Made by a program: the position numbers and the translations under genes. The notes below the pieces were generated by a model. The model did not search any database. It had not been told where the DNA came from and saw only the letters and a list, made by a program, of their open reading frames with translations. From Cryptomeria japonica (lineage: Eukaryota > Streptophyta > Pinopsida > Cupressales > Cupressaceae), in contig NC_081414.1 of assembly GCF_030272615.1 (NCBI RefSeq), positions 527,661,137 to 527,725,136 of the forward strand: a DNA stretch of 64,000 bases. Reading direction: 5' to 3'. Positions 20,260-31,801 of the stretch are shown here, piece after piece. How positions within the stretch are numbered: position 1 is the stretch's first letter; each line of letters starts with the position of its first letter.

Positions 20260-23115
20260 GAACTAGGCTTTAGCCAAAGCACTTTCTAAAACCCAGGTTT
20301 TCCCGAAAAGAGGATCATCCTTCTCTGTTGTTCCACATTCAACACCCTTTTCCAGAAACATAGCTTATCCCACACAATGCATCAAATACCAATTATCCTA
20401 TGTTCATCCATTTTCCTATGAAGAGACTTCTCATTTCTCCTACATGGCTTTTCATATGCATCTTAGACAAATTCACATTCTATGTGATCATTTAATGCAG
20501 CTCCTACATTCAACTTACGATCAATCCTATGGTTATTATTCTACATGGCTATTCAATGCATCTTGATGCAATCATATTCATATATCTTTCTAATGCATTC
20601 TTATTAATTCATCATTCTATATGGCTTTCTCAATGCACTACAAATGAGATTGTTTATATGACTTTCATATGCATTTCAATCATCACAATGAGATTATTTA
20701 CATGACTTCACATGCATTTCTATCATTCTATATGGCCGTTCCATGCATTGTTTTGCAATCATTTACAAACATAATATAGTCATTTTGAGAACAACAACAT
20801 ATTTTAAAGAAGGTATGACACATGCATGTATATGCATGTATATAATGAATATATACGTATATATGAACATATGTTCTTAAAAGAAGACATGATAGTTAAG
20901 AAAACAGATTATTGCATGATTATGAGTAAATTGCTTTTAAATGTTTAGTTCAAAATGAGGGCAAATGCAGATTTATAACAACAATCATAATCCTAAAGAA
21001 GCATTAAAATAAGACATAAAGTGAAGGTATATCACATACATACATCATAACAAATTATATTCATGTTTCCAGTTTCATAACTAGCTAATTTTCAGATGAA
21101 CATGAAGCATTATCTATCTATGTTTCTAATTTCTATGTATCTGGTTTTTGAACTGTAATAACGTCCTTTGTTTCAGATTACAAGGAAAAATGACAATCAG
21201 TTTTGTTAGTTTTCTCTATGTTTTTTTTGTATTTATATAACTACCTCAATACAACTTGAAAATTTATTGATTTAAATATTCTTTAGTTAATCTCTTGTTT
21301 AGTTTCCTGCGATCAGAACTAACTTATTTTGTTGTCTTCCTACCAACTTATCATGGTAATGAACAATGGGGAATTAATTCTTTATATTTCTGGTTTCACC
21401 CATGGTTTTATGTAAATCTATGTTTTCATGATACAAAGAACAGTTGTTCGATCTGATTATATTAAGAAATCTAATGAAGATAATACAGTTTTGAGATACA
21501 TACATTTTATCTAGCTTCATTATTTGATTCAGATTTAACAAGAAAATGATTTAACCTTGTTGGATATCGCCAGAAAGGCTTCAAACTTGAAATGGGTTGA
21601 ATCTGTATCCCTTGATGCTCAGCTCAATCAGCTCGAACCCTTAAGCTTATTGCCTTTAATCACCTTTCGAACCCAGATATCAGATTCTGGAGCACCTTCC
21701 CAATCCTGATTGTATGCCAATGCAATTACAGACAAAGCCGCGCTATTCCTATGTTCCTTCACTGTTTCTAATATAAAAAAGCTATGCATTGCTATGCCCA
21801 TCTGTAAGATTATATTTTCTGCAAATGCATTGTTTTAGACTCTCCTTTCATGTGATAAATAAGTCAAAAGATGCTAATTTTATCGCTGTATTCTCTACTT
21901 GCCTATCACCTATTTGTGGAGGCATTTCTACTAAAAAATAGCAGCATATTCCTGCCTTCATAATGATGCACAGGTGCCACTTAGTGGCTGTTTCAAAACC
22001 AAGCTTTTATCACCTTTGCTATTTGGGGTTTGATGGCTTATGATATCAAAGTTGGCAGCTAGCTTTTTCTTTCTTTTTGAATTGGTTTAATAATGGCATT
22101 CGATGTCATAAGGATTTCATTTACTATATTCCATACATTTCACATTAAGAGCAGCTTTCAAATGGTGTTATTACACGCATTGCCATGAATAACATTTGAT
22201 GGAAACAATGTATTGCAGCACTAATAAATAATATAAAATTTAAATTTAGCACCATTCATTATAATATTGTGAGTGTCATGCGACCATTATCACTTGCAAT
22301 ATTACAATGGATGTTTCTATTAAAATAATCGACCTCCAAATAATTATGGGGCTTAGCAAAATCAACAGTAGTTTCTTGTATGAGCACGTATAGGCACGCC
22401 TATACCATCATAGGCATACGTTTATGTAAGTGTATACGTGTACATATAAACATTTACACATATGTACCCATATATTTGTACTCGTATGGCGATGTAGTCA
22501 TGCTTATAAGTGAACTTATGAGGTTCTATGTGCAATTGTTAATAATGAGAAACATAATACATTGTTATTGCACTATTCATTTTTGAGCATATAGTATTTC
22601 ATGAAAAGTAGAGATAACAACATATTATTATAGCACTCCAACATGTACCTGTTATCAAGCAATGCACAAAGCAATAAAAGGTACACAATTTTTCTTTTTC
22701 TTTTCTAATTATTCACACAAGCATCAATGATCATATGTATGCATGACAATTAAATAGGAGCATTCATTATATCATTCATATGCATGATCTACATGTTGTA
22801 TGATATGGTTCCATTCATGGACATTGTTTACCCAAATGGCTAGGACCCCTCTCCTTGACCATATTCCCGTCTTTGACTAATCCTACATCCACTTAAACTC
22901 ATTCACTTATTAATAGGTCAACTCTTAAAAATTATTATCATCTCATAGACCTAGTCTAAATCATCATCAATTTCTCATATTAACATTACAACATCATTAA
23001 AATCTAATTTAATCACTTTTAAATTAAGCATATCATTATTATATTTAACTTAGTCCATTCAAACATGAATTTAAAATTAACTAATTAAGTATCCAAATCA
23101 AGTTTTTATGCATTA
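20260..23115. other. Unassigned region with degenerate ATGCAT-rich repeats
   Basis: No supported gene. From about 20380 to 20800 loose repeats of TCTATATGGCTTTCTCAATGC, about 40-60 bp apart, recur with much variation. A plus-strand stretch at 21555-21710 reads openly (ARKASNLKWVESVSLDAQLN) but has no family match I recognise. 22380-22500 is TATGTAC-rich. Confidence 0.35.
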
Positions 23116-24370
23116 TTAAAATAAGCAAAATAATAGGACGTGACTTGTTGATTCATTCACAATAATGATCAAGCTTTCATGTGGAGGGCTATTAGCAAGA
23201 ATGGAAGGATGAGGATTAGTTGCCACTTCCGATGTAGATATAGAGAGTGTCGGCATCCCTTGTATTAGAATCAATTTTTGGAGAGTTTGGGAACTCAATA
23301 GTATCCAAAGCAAGAAGGGGAGGGTTTTTTAGCCAAGCCAGGAGAGATTGAATTCTTAGTTCCTTCTAAATGATGGGGTTTCTATTTTCCTTTTCATTAA
23401 CCACCTCACAATCCTTCACAACCAATGGGTTGAGCTTGCAACAAGAGGAAAAATGGAATTTTGATTTGCAATATCTACAAAAAGATGAAAATAATTTTAT
23501 CTCTATTGATTGCTTCCATTTGCCCATACCTAAATCCATCAAGATGTGTTTTGGAAAGTGGGTGAGAAGGAGCCTTAAGGATGTTGATTTTGACATAAAT
23601 CCTTTAGCACCATTTAGAATATCCTCGTTACGACACCAAACTTTCCTTCAAAATGGATCACTCTCAATATTCTTTTGGAAGATTATAGAGATAAACTTGG
23701 GTTAGGATTTCTAGGATATAAAAGCTTTAGGAATAAAAAATTTGAGACCATTTCTTGATATATAAACTAATACCCTCCATTAACCAAGGAACCCCATAGA
23801 TGATGTTTTCTTGTTCTTCATTTCTCGCACATTTACTAATGAAAAAGACATTTGGGACAAATTTAATGCTTTTCAAAAAAGCTTTTGAAGAAGTAATCCA
23901 TTTGTCAAGCTTATTATTGCAGTCCAAGCACTATGACTCTTATCAAAGTCATTTAGCTTAGGTCGAGTAGCCAATTATCAAGAGTAGCATTATTTAGTGA
24001 CAAATTGACCTAAAAACCTTGTTGGGGTCTGGTGAAATCTCTAATCTGAGGGAGGTCAAAGGGTCGTTTGGCATTATGAATATGCTCTTCAACTATATCT
24101 TTTCTTTCCATTGATTGATAAATCAAACGGTCAAAAGATGTGGCTCAATTTTCTTTATCTGTGGGCTGTCCATGAACCACAATGACAAAGATCCATCGCT
24201 CTCTGTGTCTGTCTTGAGTCTCGACAAGATGCGTTATAGATGAAGCAAATAGAGCATCCCTAGATAGACTTCGTCTTCAAGTCCAACCCTTCCCCCCTTT
24301 CGAGGACCTAACTTGAAACCTTGGATCCCATTTGCCTATAAAATTATCTTGGGATTCAAATCTGCAGAAA
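23116..24370 (-). pseudogene. L1 ORF1 fragment (DUF4283 and CCHC knuckle)
   Basis: On the minus strand, 24370-23940 looks like a 5' leader and N terminus. Then a DUF4283-like region (LDKWITSSKAFLKSIKFVPN, GVPWLMEGISLYIKKW) at 23727-23927. Then a zf-CCHC_4 knuckle (CRYCKSKFHFSSCC, about 23437-23479) within GKWKQSIEIKLFSSF. This is ORF1, the nucleic-acid-binding protein of plant L1 elements. ORF2 is missing, so this copy kept the 5' part, unlike the usual 5'-truncated LINE. A frame change lies between the two domains. Confidence 0.8.
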
Positions 24371-25725
24371 AATTATGTGGAGATCTGACTTTACAGTATT
24401 ATAGAATGTGAATTTCTATTTCATTGTTGAGCAGCTTGGATTGTGATCTCATTGTTTTTGTTGCTTGAAAGTTGACAACATAATATGCCTATCTTTGCTA
24501 TTATTCCCTTAAAACTAAGGGTTGCCCAATTATTGCTTTACAATTTCGTGCCATATTTATGGCTGAACAGAAAATATAAACGTGTCCTTGTATTTGTTTC
24601 TGATAAAGGGTAAATGTTGGTTTTTGAAATGGCCCAAACCCTTGTAGAAAGATAGGACAAATGTAGCCTTGTATTAATCATTTCATTTTTAGCATTTTCT
24701 CGTGAATTTTTATATGTTCATATGGGTCAATTTAAAAAATTGCTTACCAGGTTACTAAGTGCATGTTTATTGTAGCTTTCTTTAGATTTATTCGAGTGTA
24801 TATGAGTGGTATTATTTGGAAACTAATGCTTTCTAAATATATGTAGTAAGTCATATGTGCTCGTCATGTTCTAATCTATATACAAGGGTTGACAGTTTAA
24901 ATGGAAATGATTACATACAAATGTAAAATGATGTTTGTTCATGTTAGAATCTGTGTACAAGGGACAAACAATATGTAGAAATGATTATAGACAAAAATAA
25001 AATGGGTTAGCTATGTTTTTTATTGTGAAGGAATACAAATGGATAATGCTAATCATGGGTCCTTAACCTAGATATTGACACATGTACCTTAGATTGGCCT
25101 TTCTTGACAACAATCACTTTTATTACATCCATCCGTGAGTAATGGAAAGTATTTTGCCCTGTATTTACCCATGCATTGGTATATGCATCTATCCGTACAG
25201 AAACAAATGTAATGTTTGTTTTGGATTGGGAATTATTAAAACGAATGAGTGGGGAATATGCCATTATGCATCGGATAAGAAAAATTATATTGAAGGTTAA
25301 GTGAAGAGCTTATTCCACTTGGCATTAAGGACACTCATCATGTTCCTGCTATGTTTTGATGAAGTATTTAAACTTTGTAGCCACAGAAATAATACTATCT
25401 AGTTGGAGTACCAATGAATCGAAATGCTATCTCCACAGGAGAAAGGTCTTTAATTGATGATTTGTGATGGGAAGGGTGAGAGGCATACTGAAATTTTTAA
25501 TATATTGTTATGGTCCACTTTGATGAATTTTGAATCCTTTCTTATTCTTACATCGTAGTTATATGGTAAAACTAAATAATCATTATCACTAAGAGATCAT
25601 ACATCTTCAATTCCTTAAAGGACACTCTGCATGTCATAATGAGGTGAGGCTTTCTTTCTATTTAATGGATGTCTAAAAATCCCCACCAAGAGTAGTAGAT
25701 GTTCCTCATTAATTGTTAAATGCAG
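24371..25725. other. Sequence upstream of the first visible VAL-like exon
   Basis: No exon recognised. If the locus is complete, the intron preceding this exon lies here and exon 1 is further upstream. A diverged tandem duplication of about 76 bp occurs at 24864-25005 (CATGTTCTAATCT / CATGTTAGAATCT). Confidence 0.35.
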
Positions 25726-25807
25726 GTCTGCCTTTGAGCAAATGAGATTTTGTGAAATATTTCACTTAGATGATGCTGGTTGGAGGACGTGCAAGATGTG
25801 TGAAAAG
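25726..25807 (+). CDS. VAL: VAL-like exon: first visible part of PHD-like Cys-rich domain
   Basis: An acceptor (AAATGCAG) precedes and a donor (AAG|GTAACA) follows. The 82-bp exon starts with the last base of a split codon and then reads SAFEQMRFCEIFHLDDAG, WRTCKMCEK. The VAL family has S-A-Y-E, F-C-x-x-F-H, S-G-W-R-x-C-x-x-C-x-K here, and all Cys and His positions are kept. The start phase and the position of the split Gly/Ser codon agree with the known VAL exon 2. The preceding exon, ending in the C-x-x-C-G part, was not found. Confidence 0.88.
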
Positions 25808-26031
25808 GTAACAAGGCATGTGTACACAGCTGTATGAGATTAAGATATTGTTTTTCATTTTGGAGATTTTGTCGGGGATGGATTTTCATTTAGTTGTTTT
25901 TTTCCACCATATTAGTAATTTGAACTTATATCACTTTCTTTTACCTTTTTTAATGTTTACAAAAATGCATTTAGGAGTGGATTTTAGCTTCTTGGAAAGG
26001 AAAAGGCTAATCTTCAGCTATCATCCTGCAG

Positions 26032-26136
26032 CCTGTCCATTGTGGGTGCATTTCTTCTATCAATTTATTCATGCATCTTGATGTTGGAGGCATTGAATGC
26101 ATCCTTTGTGCTATGAAGAGTGGCAGCCATATCTTG
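26032..26136 (+). CDS. VAL: VAL-like exon: second part of PHD-like domain
   Basis: The acceptor is CATCCTGCAG, the donor TTG|GTAAGA. The exon has exactly 35 codons, phase 0 at both ends, and reads PVHCGCISSINLFMHLD then VGGIECILCAMKSGSHIL. It continues the zinc-binding pattern (H-C-G-C, then G-G-I-x-C-x-x-C) of VAL proteins. The first two residues differ from the usual R-L before HCGC. The intron from the previous exon is 224 bp, by far the shortest in the locus. Confidence 0.88.
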
Positions 26137-28240
26137 GTAAGACCTTTTCTCCATAAGTTAAATAAAGCTATTGGTAAATGCTGAAGTCTTCTTATAGCTT
26201 TTCTTCGGTGTGCTATGCTGGAATTTCAAGGGAATGGAAAATACATTATAATGATTACATTTTGCACTTGCAATGGATTTCTAATGATCTAAATTCAGAA
26301 TGGGTCCATCATGATATATCTAAGCACAAGTTAACCATCATTTATTTTGCAGTTCAAATTTGCAATATCATTATTGCTTATTTTCTTTCTTTCACTCTAT
26401 AGAATCAAACAGTTCACCTATTTGTATAAAAATATGTTGGACTTCAAATTTTTATTTTTTATACAAAATATCACCATAGTTTGAGGATTCATCCGCAATA
26501 TTGAGTGCTAGAAGTAAGATGATATTGCTTACAAACATTTTTTCTTGCGAGCCATTTTGCCATGATCCTTTTTTAAAACAAATGCATGGTAGTCCGAATG
26601 TTATTCTTTCAAGTTCAATTTAGGCTTTGAGTTGAAAGTTTCATGTATACACATATTTTTGAATTCTAATATGGTTTTCTTTTGTTGATGGTAGGAGAAA
26701 AATTTGGTCTAGCCTTGACTTTGTAATTAACTTAATTATTACAAATTGAACTTGGAGCAAAATCAAAGACATTTCCTATGCAAATGATCTAAGAGATAGT
26801 TTCAGACAAAAGCAAGGAATTGAGTCATTAAAAACCAAATTTAAAAAACAAAATGACGAAATCAGAAGACATTATTTATCAACAACTTATAAATTCAAAA
26901 GGAAATATGAAATTCCTTACAGATTTTTATAAATTCATTGTACAGAGATCGGTAAATTAATATTACACATTTGAAGAATCATAACCAGGATTTTCTTATG
27001 TCAAACATTTGAAGAAGTATTGAAAGGTGCAACATAAAATTATGATGCAATTGTTCAATAAAAACACATGCATATGCAATTATTTAAACAAATTGGTTGC
27101 TACCAATAAAGTTGTTGAATCATATCATTATCCTTATCACACAAGTTGTCCTTGCTGACAATCTCGTTATGCAGAAAGATGACAAGGTTTGTATTCATTC
27201 CACAAACCTGTAATGTTCGTTAAATACCACATGCAATTTTGTTTAAAGTGCATTTTTCATGTTTGATTTCACCTATTAATACACATACTTTTAAAAGAAA
27301 GTTTATTTACACTAACTAAAAAAATGCAGGGATCCACATGCATATCATAACCCATGTTTTACAATATATGCCTCTTCAGTATTGCGTAACTCTTTAGACA
27401 TCTCAGGTGGGAATCAAGACCCTTAATGACATTGACCAATAGCTTGAAGATCCATAGAGAGAAACCCATGGTTCCATGTAGTTAACTTGGGGGGTGCCTA
27501 TATTAGTGATGTAATACATAGTTAATCTTTTGAATAATTTATAATACGTTGATTAATTTTCGTGAAATCAACATCTCTTGGGTTTAAGCCCTTAATATTA
27601 TTTAATTTCTTAAGGATCCATTGATCTCAATGTTTCATAGTAACAGAAAAGTAACCATATTATAGAGCTCACATGTTCTAGACAACAGTGACACAGGCCA
27701 TTCAAACTTGCATTACATAAGCCTTTGACAGTGTCGAAGTGGTAATCAAGTTTGAAGTTAATACTCATGACATTGAATATGCATCATAGTTTGGGTCTCA
27801 AATAATCAATTACAAGTCTTCATATTATTCAGGTTAATTATAAGTTTCCAATACAAATGTGAATACAATAATTATATAACTCACCTAGCCTTGGTGAGTC
27901 TTGAGCTGGTTGCATCCAATTGAGGCCAACAGACTTGTGACCAAAGCACTCAACAAGTCTGATTTGTTGATTCTGCTCGATTTGCCAAACTCAATGAATA
28001 CCATTGCTAATACTTGGCCATCAGTCACACTCAGCTATAAAAAGCAGAAAATCAAGGCAAAAAAAAAACTCGGACTTGGACTCAGCCATAAAATTCAAAC
28101 CTACACCAGTTGGCCTGCTAAAAATTCTATTTTATGTATGAGCAAAAGATTGAAGATGGAAAGTAGGTTTGCCTTATGCAAGACAATGTCCAAGAGATCA
28201 CTTACTCTATTTGTTGAAGTCAGTTAGTAATGGATCAATG
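26137..28240. other. Start of the 25.7-kb intron, no exon or element identified
   Basis: AT-rich and apparently single-copy as far as I can judge. I looked on the plus strand for the large VAL exon and for B3 motifs and saw none. An open frame at 27901-28227 has no recognisable domain. Around 28012-28105 phrases such as ACTCGGACTTGGACTCAGCC resemble hAT subterminal sequence. Confidence 0.35.
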
Positions 28241-29146
28241 CTAGTGTACTGGTAAACACAGACTCTCCATTTTCTTTTGGTGTTATCACTTTGAGCTAAA
28301 TATGTGTATCTTAAGTTTGTTTGTTTTGCTTATCTCTAAAAAGAGTACTGCAACTGTGACGGAAAAATTCCACACACACTACTAAATATAAGAAATATTA
28401 TAAGATGCTTTTTTAATGTGATGACATTTATATAATCCACAAAATAAGCTGGGGAAATGTGGATAAATGTAGGCTAGAATATGTTGTCTTGAATGCACAA
28501 AACATGAAACTGAGGTATGTGTGGCATCCGAATTCTTTTGAGCTTGGTTGAAAGTGATAAAATCATGAAAAGTGGCTGCCCCAGAAGACCCCCACTCTAA
28601 TTTTAAAAAGAAAAAAGAAAAAAAACAATCATTTTGGGCCATGGAAAAAAACCCTCCTAATTATTTGAAATTTTTGACAAAAAAAAAATGCAAAAGAAAA
28701 TAAACAAAAAATATTGAACTTACCTTAAATAATGGAGACTTGATCCTCTTTTGCCTTTTGCTCACTTCTCTTTCCTTCTTTCACTTGGTTTCTCATAGCT
28801 GTGCTTTTTTTCTTTTTTCTCCACACTTTTCAAAATGACACAAATGAGTTGTTTTTATTGTTTTGGATGTTATAATGCTGTTTTTTAGGTTTAGGTTTTG
28901 TGCAAAGGCCCATCCCACCCCTTTATTCATCATCACTTGTGTGTTTTTTGAGAAAAACAATGAAACTTTTTCTAGCAGTCCCCACCCATTTCCTGCATTT
29001 TTCCAAACATCCATGGGACGTTTCCAATTTTTTTTGGTTTTTTGGGGATGGAAGGGGATGCTTCTGACCCATCCCTATGTCCCCTGGACATTTCCAAGTG
29101 GGGTGGCCCTATTTTGGTTGGGGATGCATCCCTGGGTAACACAGGC
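28241..29146. mobile_element. Non-autonomous DNA-transposon debris (hAT-like)
   Basis: The segment 28565-28645 is the reverse complement of 50180-50245 inside a hAT of the window (shared phrase AAAATTAGAGTGGGG). Further right, GGGGATGGAAGGGGATG-type subterminal repeats run to a probable terminus CCCTGGGTAACACAG at about 29145, where LINE coding sequence begins abruptly. Probably two different insertions are joined here. No full TIR pair was found. Confidence 0.45.
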
Positions 29147-29900
29147 TTGAACAGAATTTTGTAAATCATGTTACATAGAGCGATGGAGTGATACTAGTCC
29201 AATTGTTTGGTATTGGTGACCTTAGGGATGAGCACCACTTTCATTGTGTTCATCTAATTTAATATCTTAATTGTTCCTCCTGGATTCTTCAATCATGCTT
29301 TGTTAAGCTCTCTTTTAGTAAACCTCAATGTTCTTGATAGAAAACGGCAAGGAAACTGTTTGGTACACGGGTCTTGTTTGGCTGGAGTGAGAAGGATATG
29401 TATGCTCTTTTCTCTACTTTAGTGGTTAGTAACAACATTGCAGACTTTTCAGATTCTTCCATTAGTTTTGAAATGTTTTGGTCCTTTGGAGAAGACTTTA
29501 TTGACCTTTTATGGCTAGGGTGTCCAGATTACCCTTTAGCAGATTGTTGTAGAATTTTGTAGTATAATATATGATTTCAGGTCTGTTTAAAGCTAGAAGT
29601 TGCTGGATGTTTTTAGTTTGAAGATTGTGTTGATGTGCTGCTTATTGATTGATTAATAGACATAGGCTACATTAAAATCTCCTTGTTGGATCTAGGTTTC
29701 CCGAAATTGTTGATCCCAGTATTGGTCTTGGCTTTACTGTATTGTAACCAACTTTTGTATAAGTTGTTGCTTGTAGGCTACCATTTCTGCGATAAATCCT
29801 TTTGGAATTAGATTTGCTGACAAGCTAGCGGGGTATCCATAGTGTTAGTTTGAGAAAATATACTGCCAAAAATATGTTTATTGTGTCTCTGCATCTTGAC
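29147..29900 (-). pseudogene. LINE reverse transcriptase fragment
   Basis: On the minus strand, MNTMKVVLIPKVTNTKQLD, a stop, then IALCNMIYKILFKPV matches the LINE RT motif with IPK...PISLCNVIYKI. Upstream, to about 29900, shorter open pieces are consistent with the linker before RT. The frame is cut right after FKPV by the DNA-transposon terminus at about 29145. Confidence 0.7.
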
Positions 29901-30032
29901 CTGTAGATGCTTCAATTTCTGCATGGAAATTTCATGGTACAACTTTTGAATATTTTCAGCTTCCTTCCCCCCATTTTATGACACTAGGAGTGAATTTAAA
30001 ATTTGTTATTCACCTACTCAATTCTTAATTGC

Positions 30033-30282
30033 TACTGTTTTAGGGTTTTTTGTAATGTCCCCTTCTTGCACCTAGTTGGTATGATGTTTCCATTAGCCTA
30101 TTCGTGGGTTCTTGTAGGCTAAGTGGATATGAATAGGGAATGTCCTGAGGTGAGCTCTACTGTTTTAGAGTTTTTTGTAATGTCCCCTTCTTGCACCTAG
30201 TTGGTATGAGGTTTCCATTAGCCTATTCGTGGGTTCTTGTAGGCTAAGTGGATATGATTAGGGAATGTCCTGAGGTGAGCTT
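30033..30282. repeat. Tandem duplication, two 125-bp units over an LTR start
   Basis: TACTGTTTTAGGGTTTTTTG and its copy with GAG begin at 30033 and 30158. Both units include the LTR start TGTAATGTCCCCTTC and run to GAGGTGAGCT. The duplication therefore repeats the flank plus the first about 105 bp of LTR-C. The copies differ by a few bases. Confidence 0.95.
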
Positions 30283-31796
30283 TATGAGTGATTTTCAGTG
30301 TGTTCTGACAAACTTTCTATTTTTAGCACTTGGTCTTGGCTTCCGTTCTCTCTCAGCTCGGTGCAATACTTTCCAACTTTGGCCTTGGTGTGTTCTAATG
30401 TTTTCAGAGAGATACTTGATTTTTATCACTTCAGTCTATTATAAAGTCACTTTATGACTTAAGTGAGGGTAACGGGTTCATGAAAGACCCCCTTGATCAT
30501 CGCTTAGTAAAGTTGTGACTTTAAGTTGTTTTTAAAGGCAAGAATAGACTTCATTAAGGGGATGCCAAGGTATGAAGGTATTTTAATATTTTAAAAGATT
30601 ATTTGATTGCCTCCAAAGTGGATGCCAAGATTGAAGGGTAATAAAGTATAGTCAAATGTTATATTTTGAGAGCTCTAGATGGGTCAAATCTCTTGGAGGT
30701 ATTTTCATGTGCTTTGAAAAGCAGTTTTGGAGGAATTCAAATCGAAAGAAGGTTGCCCTCATTTTTCCCTCACTCTTTATATTCTCATTTGAGCTCTCAT
30801 TTGGTCATGCTTGCTTTGACAACTTACTGTTATGTTGCTGGATTGATTTCTGGAGTTCATCTTTTGTTGGATAGAGGACGAAATCCGTCTTTTGGGTAGT
30901 TGGTTTTGGTGGTGAAATATCGACCCTAGTTGGTTAGTGTTTTTGGGTTGAAGATATTTAGTGATTTTGGCTTGTTGCTGAATTTTGGCTTGAGAAAGAT
31001 GAAGATATTCTTAGTTTTTGATATGGGTTTCATGGTTTTGGTGTGATGTGTGCTTATTTAGATTGTGGTTAGAGTTTAGAGAAGTTTAGAAGGATTGTTT
31101 GAGTGCCGGTGTGAAATTTCTGAGTTTTGGAGTGCTTTTTCTGAGTTTTTGGATATCACCTTTCTGCTCATATCTTTTGGAGTTTGATAGCAACCAATTT
31201 GGGTATTATATCTGAGTGTTCTCCATAGCTGGGCGACCCTTTTTTGACTATTCATTTGGGGTGTTTGATGAAGCATTGAATTTAGAGGCAAAATCGCCCC
31301 TTCGAGGAGGCCATACCATTCTCATTGCCCTTGGTTTTCAGACTTCAAATCTGCTCTTAATGGCGGTCTGCAATCTTCTATTTGAGGTGCCCTTGCATTG
31401 TAAATCGACTTGTTAATGAGAAGAGCAGTTTGGGAGTTGGTTGATACTTGCACTAAGATATTCATGAGGAGTTTGAATGTGTTTGCTGCTCACCTGGAGG
31501 ACTGAAAAAATGTATTATTTGGCTTATATCAGGTCTGCAAATTAAATGTTAAGTCTAATTTTTGGAATACTGTTCATTGATATCTGATTTGTAATGTTTG
31601 ACAATGTTATATGAAGTTTGAATGAAGTTTAGTTGTAATCAGCACTTGTTATTCTATGCTATATTGCAAAGTATCATGTTATGTGCTTGTTTCTCGTTTT
31701 GAATGCAAACTGAAAGTAAACAGCAGCAAACTCTCTTCTTTTGACACATACTTGCAAACATATACTTAAAAAAAAAAATCAGGGTTGGTTATTACA
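30051..31796 (+). mobile_element. Probable solo LTR-C, 1746 bp, TSD TTTTT
   Basis: It starts TGTAATGTCCCC and ends GGTTATTACA, so the tips TGTAAT/ATTACA are inverted. TTTTT lies on both sides (30046-30050 and 31797-31801), which is weak because it is low complexity. The first 100 bp resemble LTR-A (GCCTATT, TTCTTGTAGGCT), so the families are related. No internal sequence is present. Short ORFs inside have no family match. Confidence 0.7.
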
Positions 31797-31801
31797 TTTT
31801 T

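Noticed and set aside
19988-20282. Overlapping Pro/Gly-rich ORFs on both strands
   Set aside because: They arise from the GC-rich inverted repeat, appear in several frames at once, and have no domain.
21555-21710. A host exon reading ARKASNLKWVESVSLDAQLN
   Set aside because: Open and codon-like, but without recognised homology or clear splice sites, so it is noted only within the region entry.
27901-28227. A 108-codon ORF as a missing VAL exon
   Set aside because: No B3 or VAL motif, lysine-rich filler, and no convincing splice frame.
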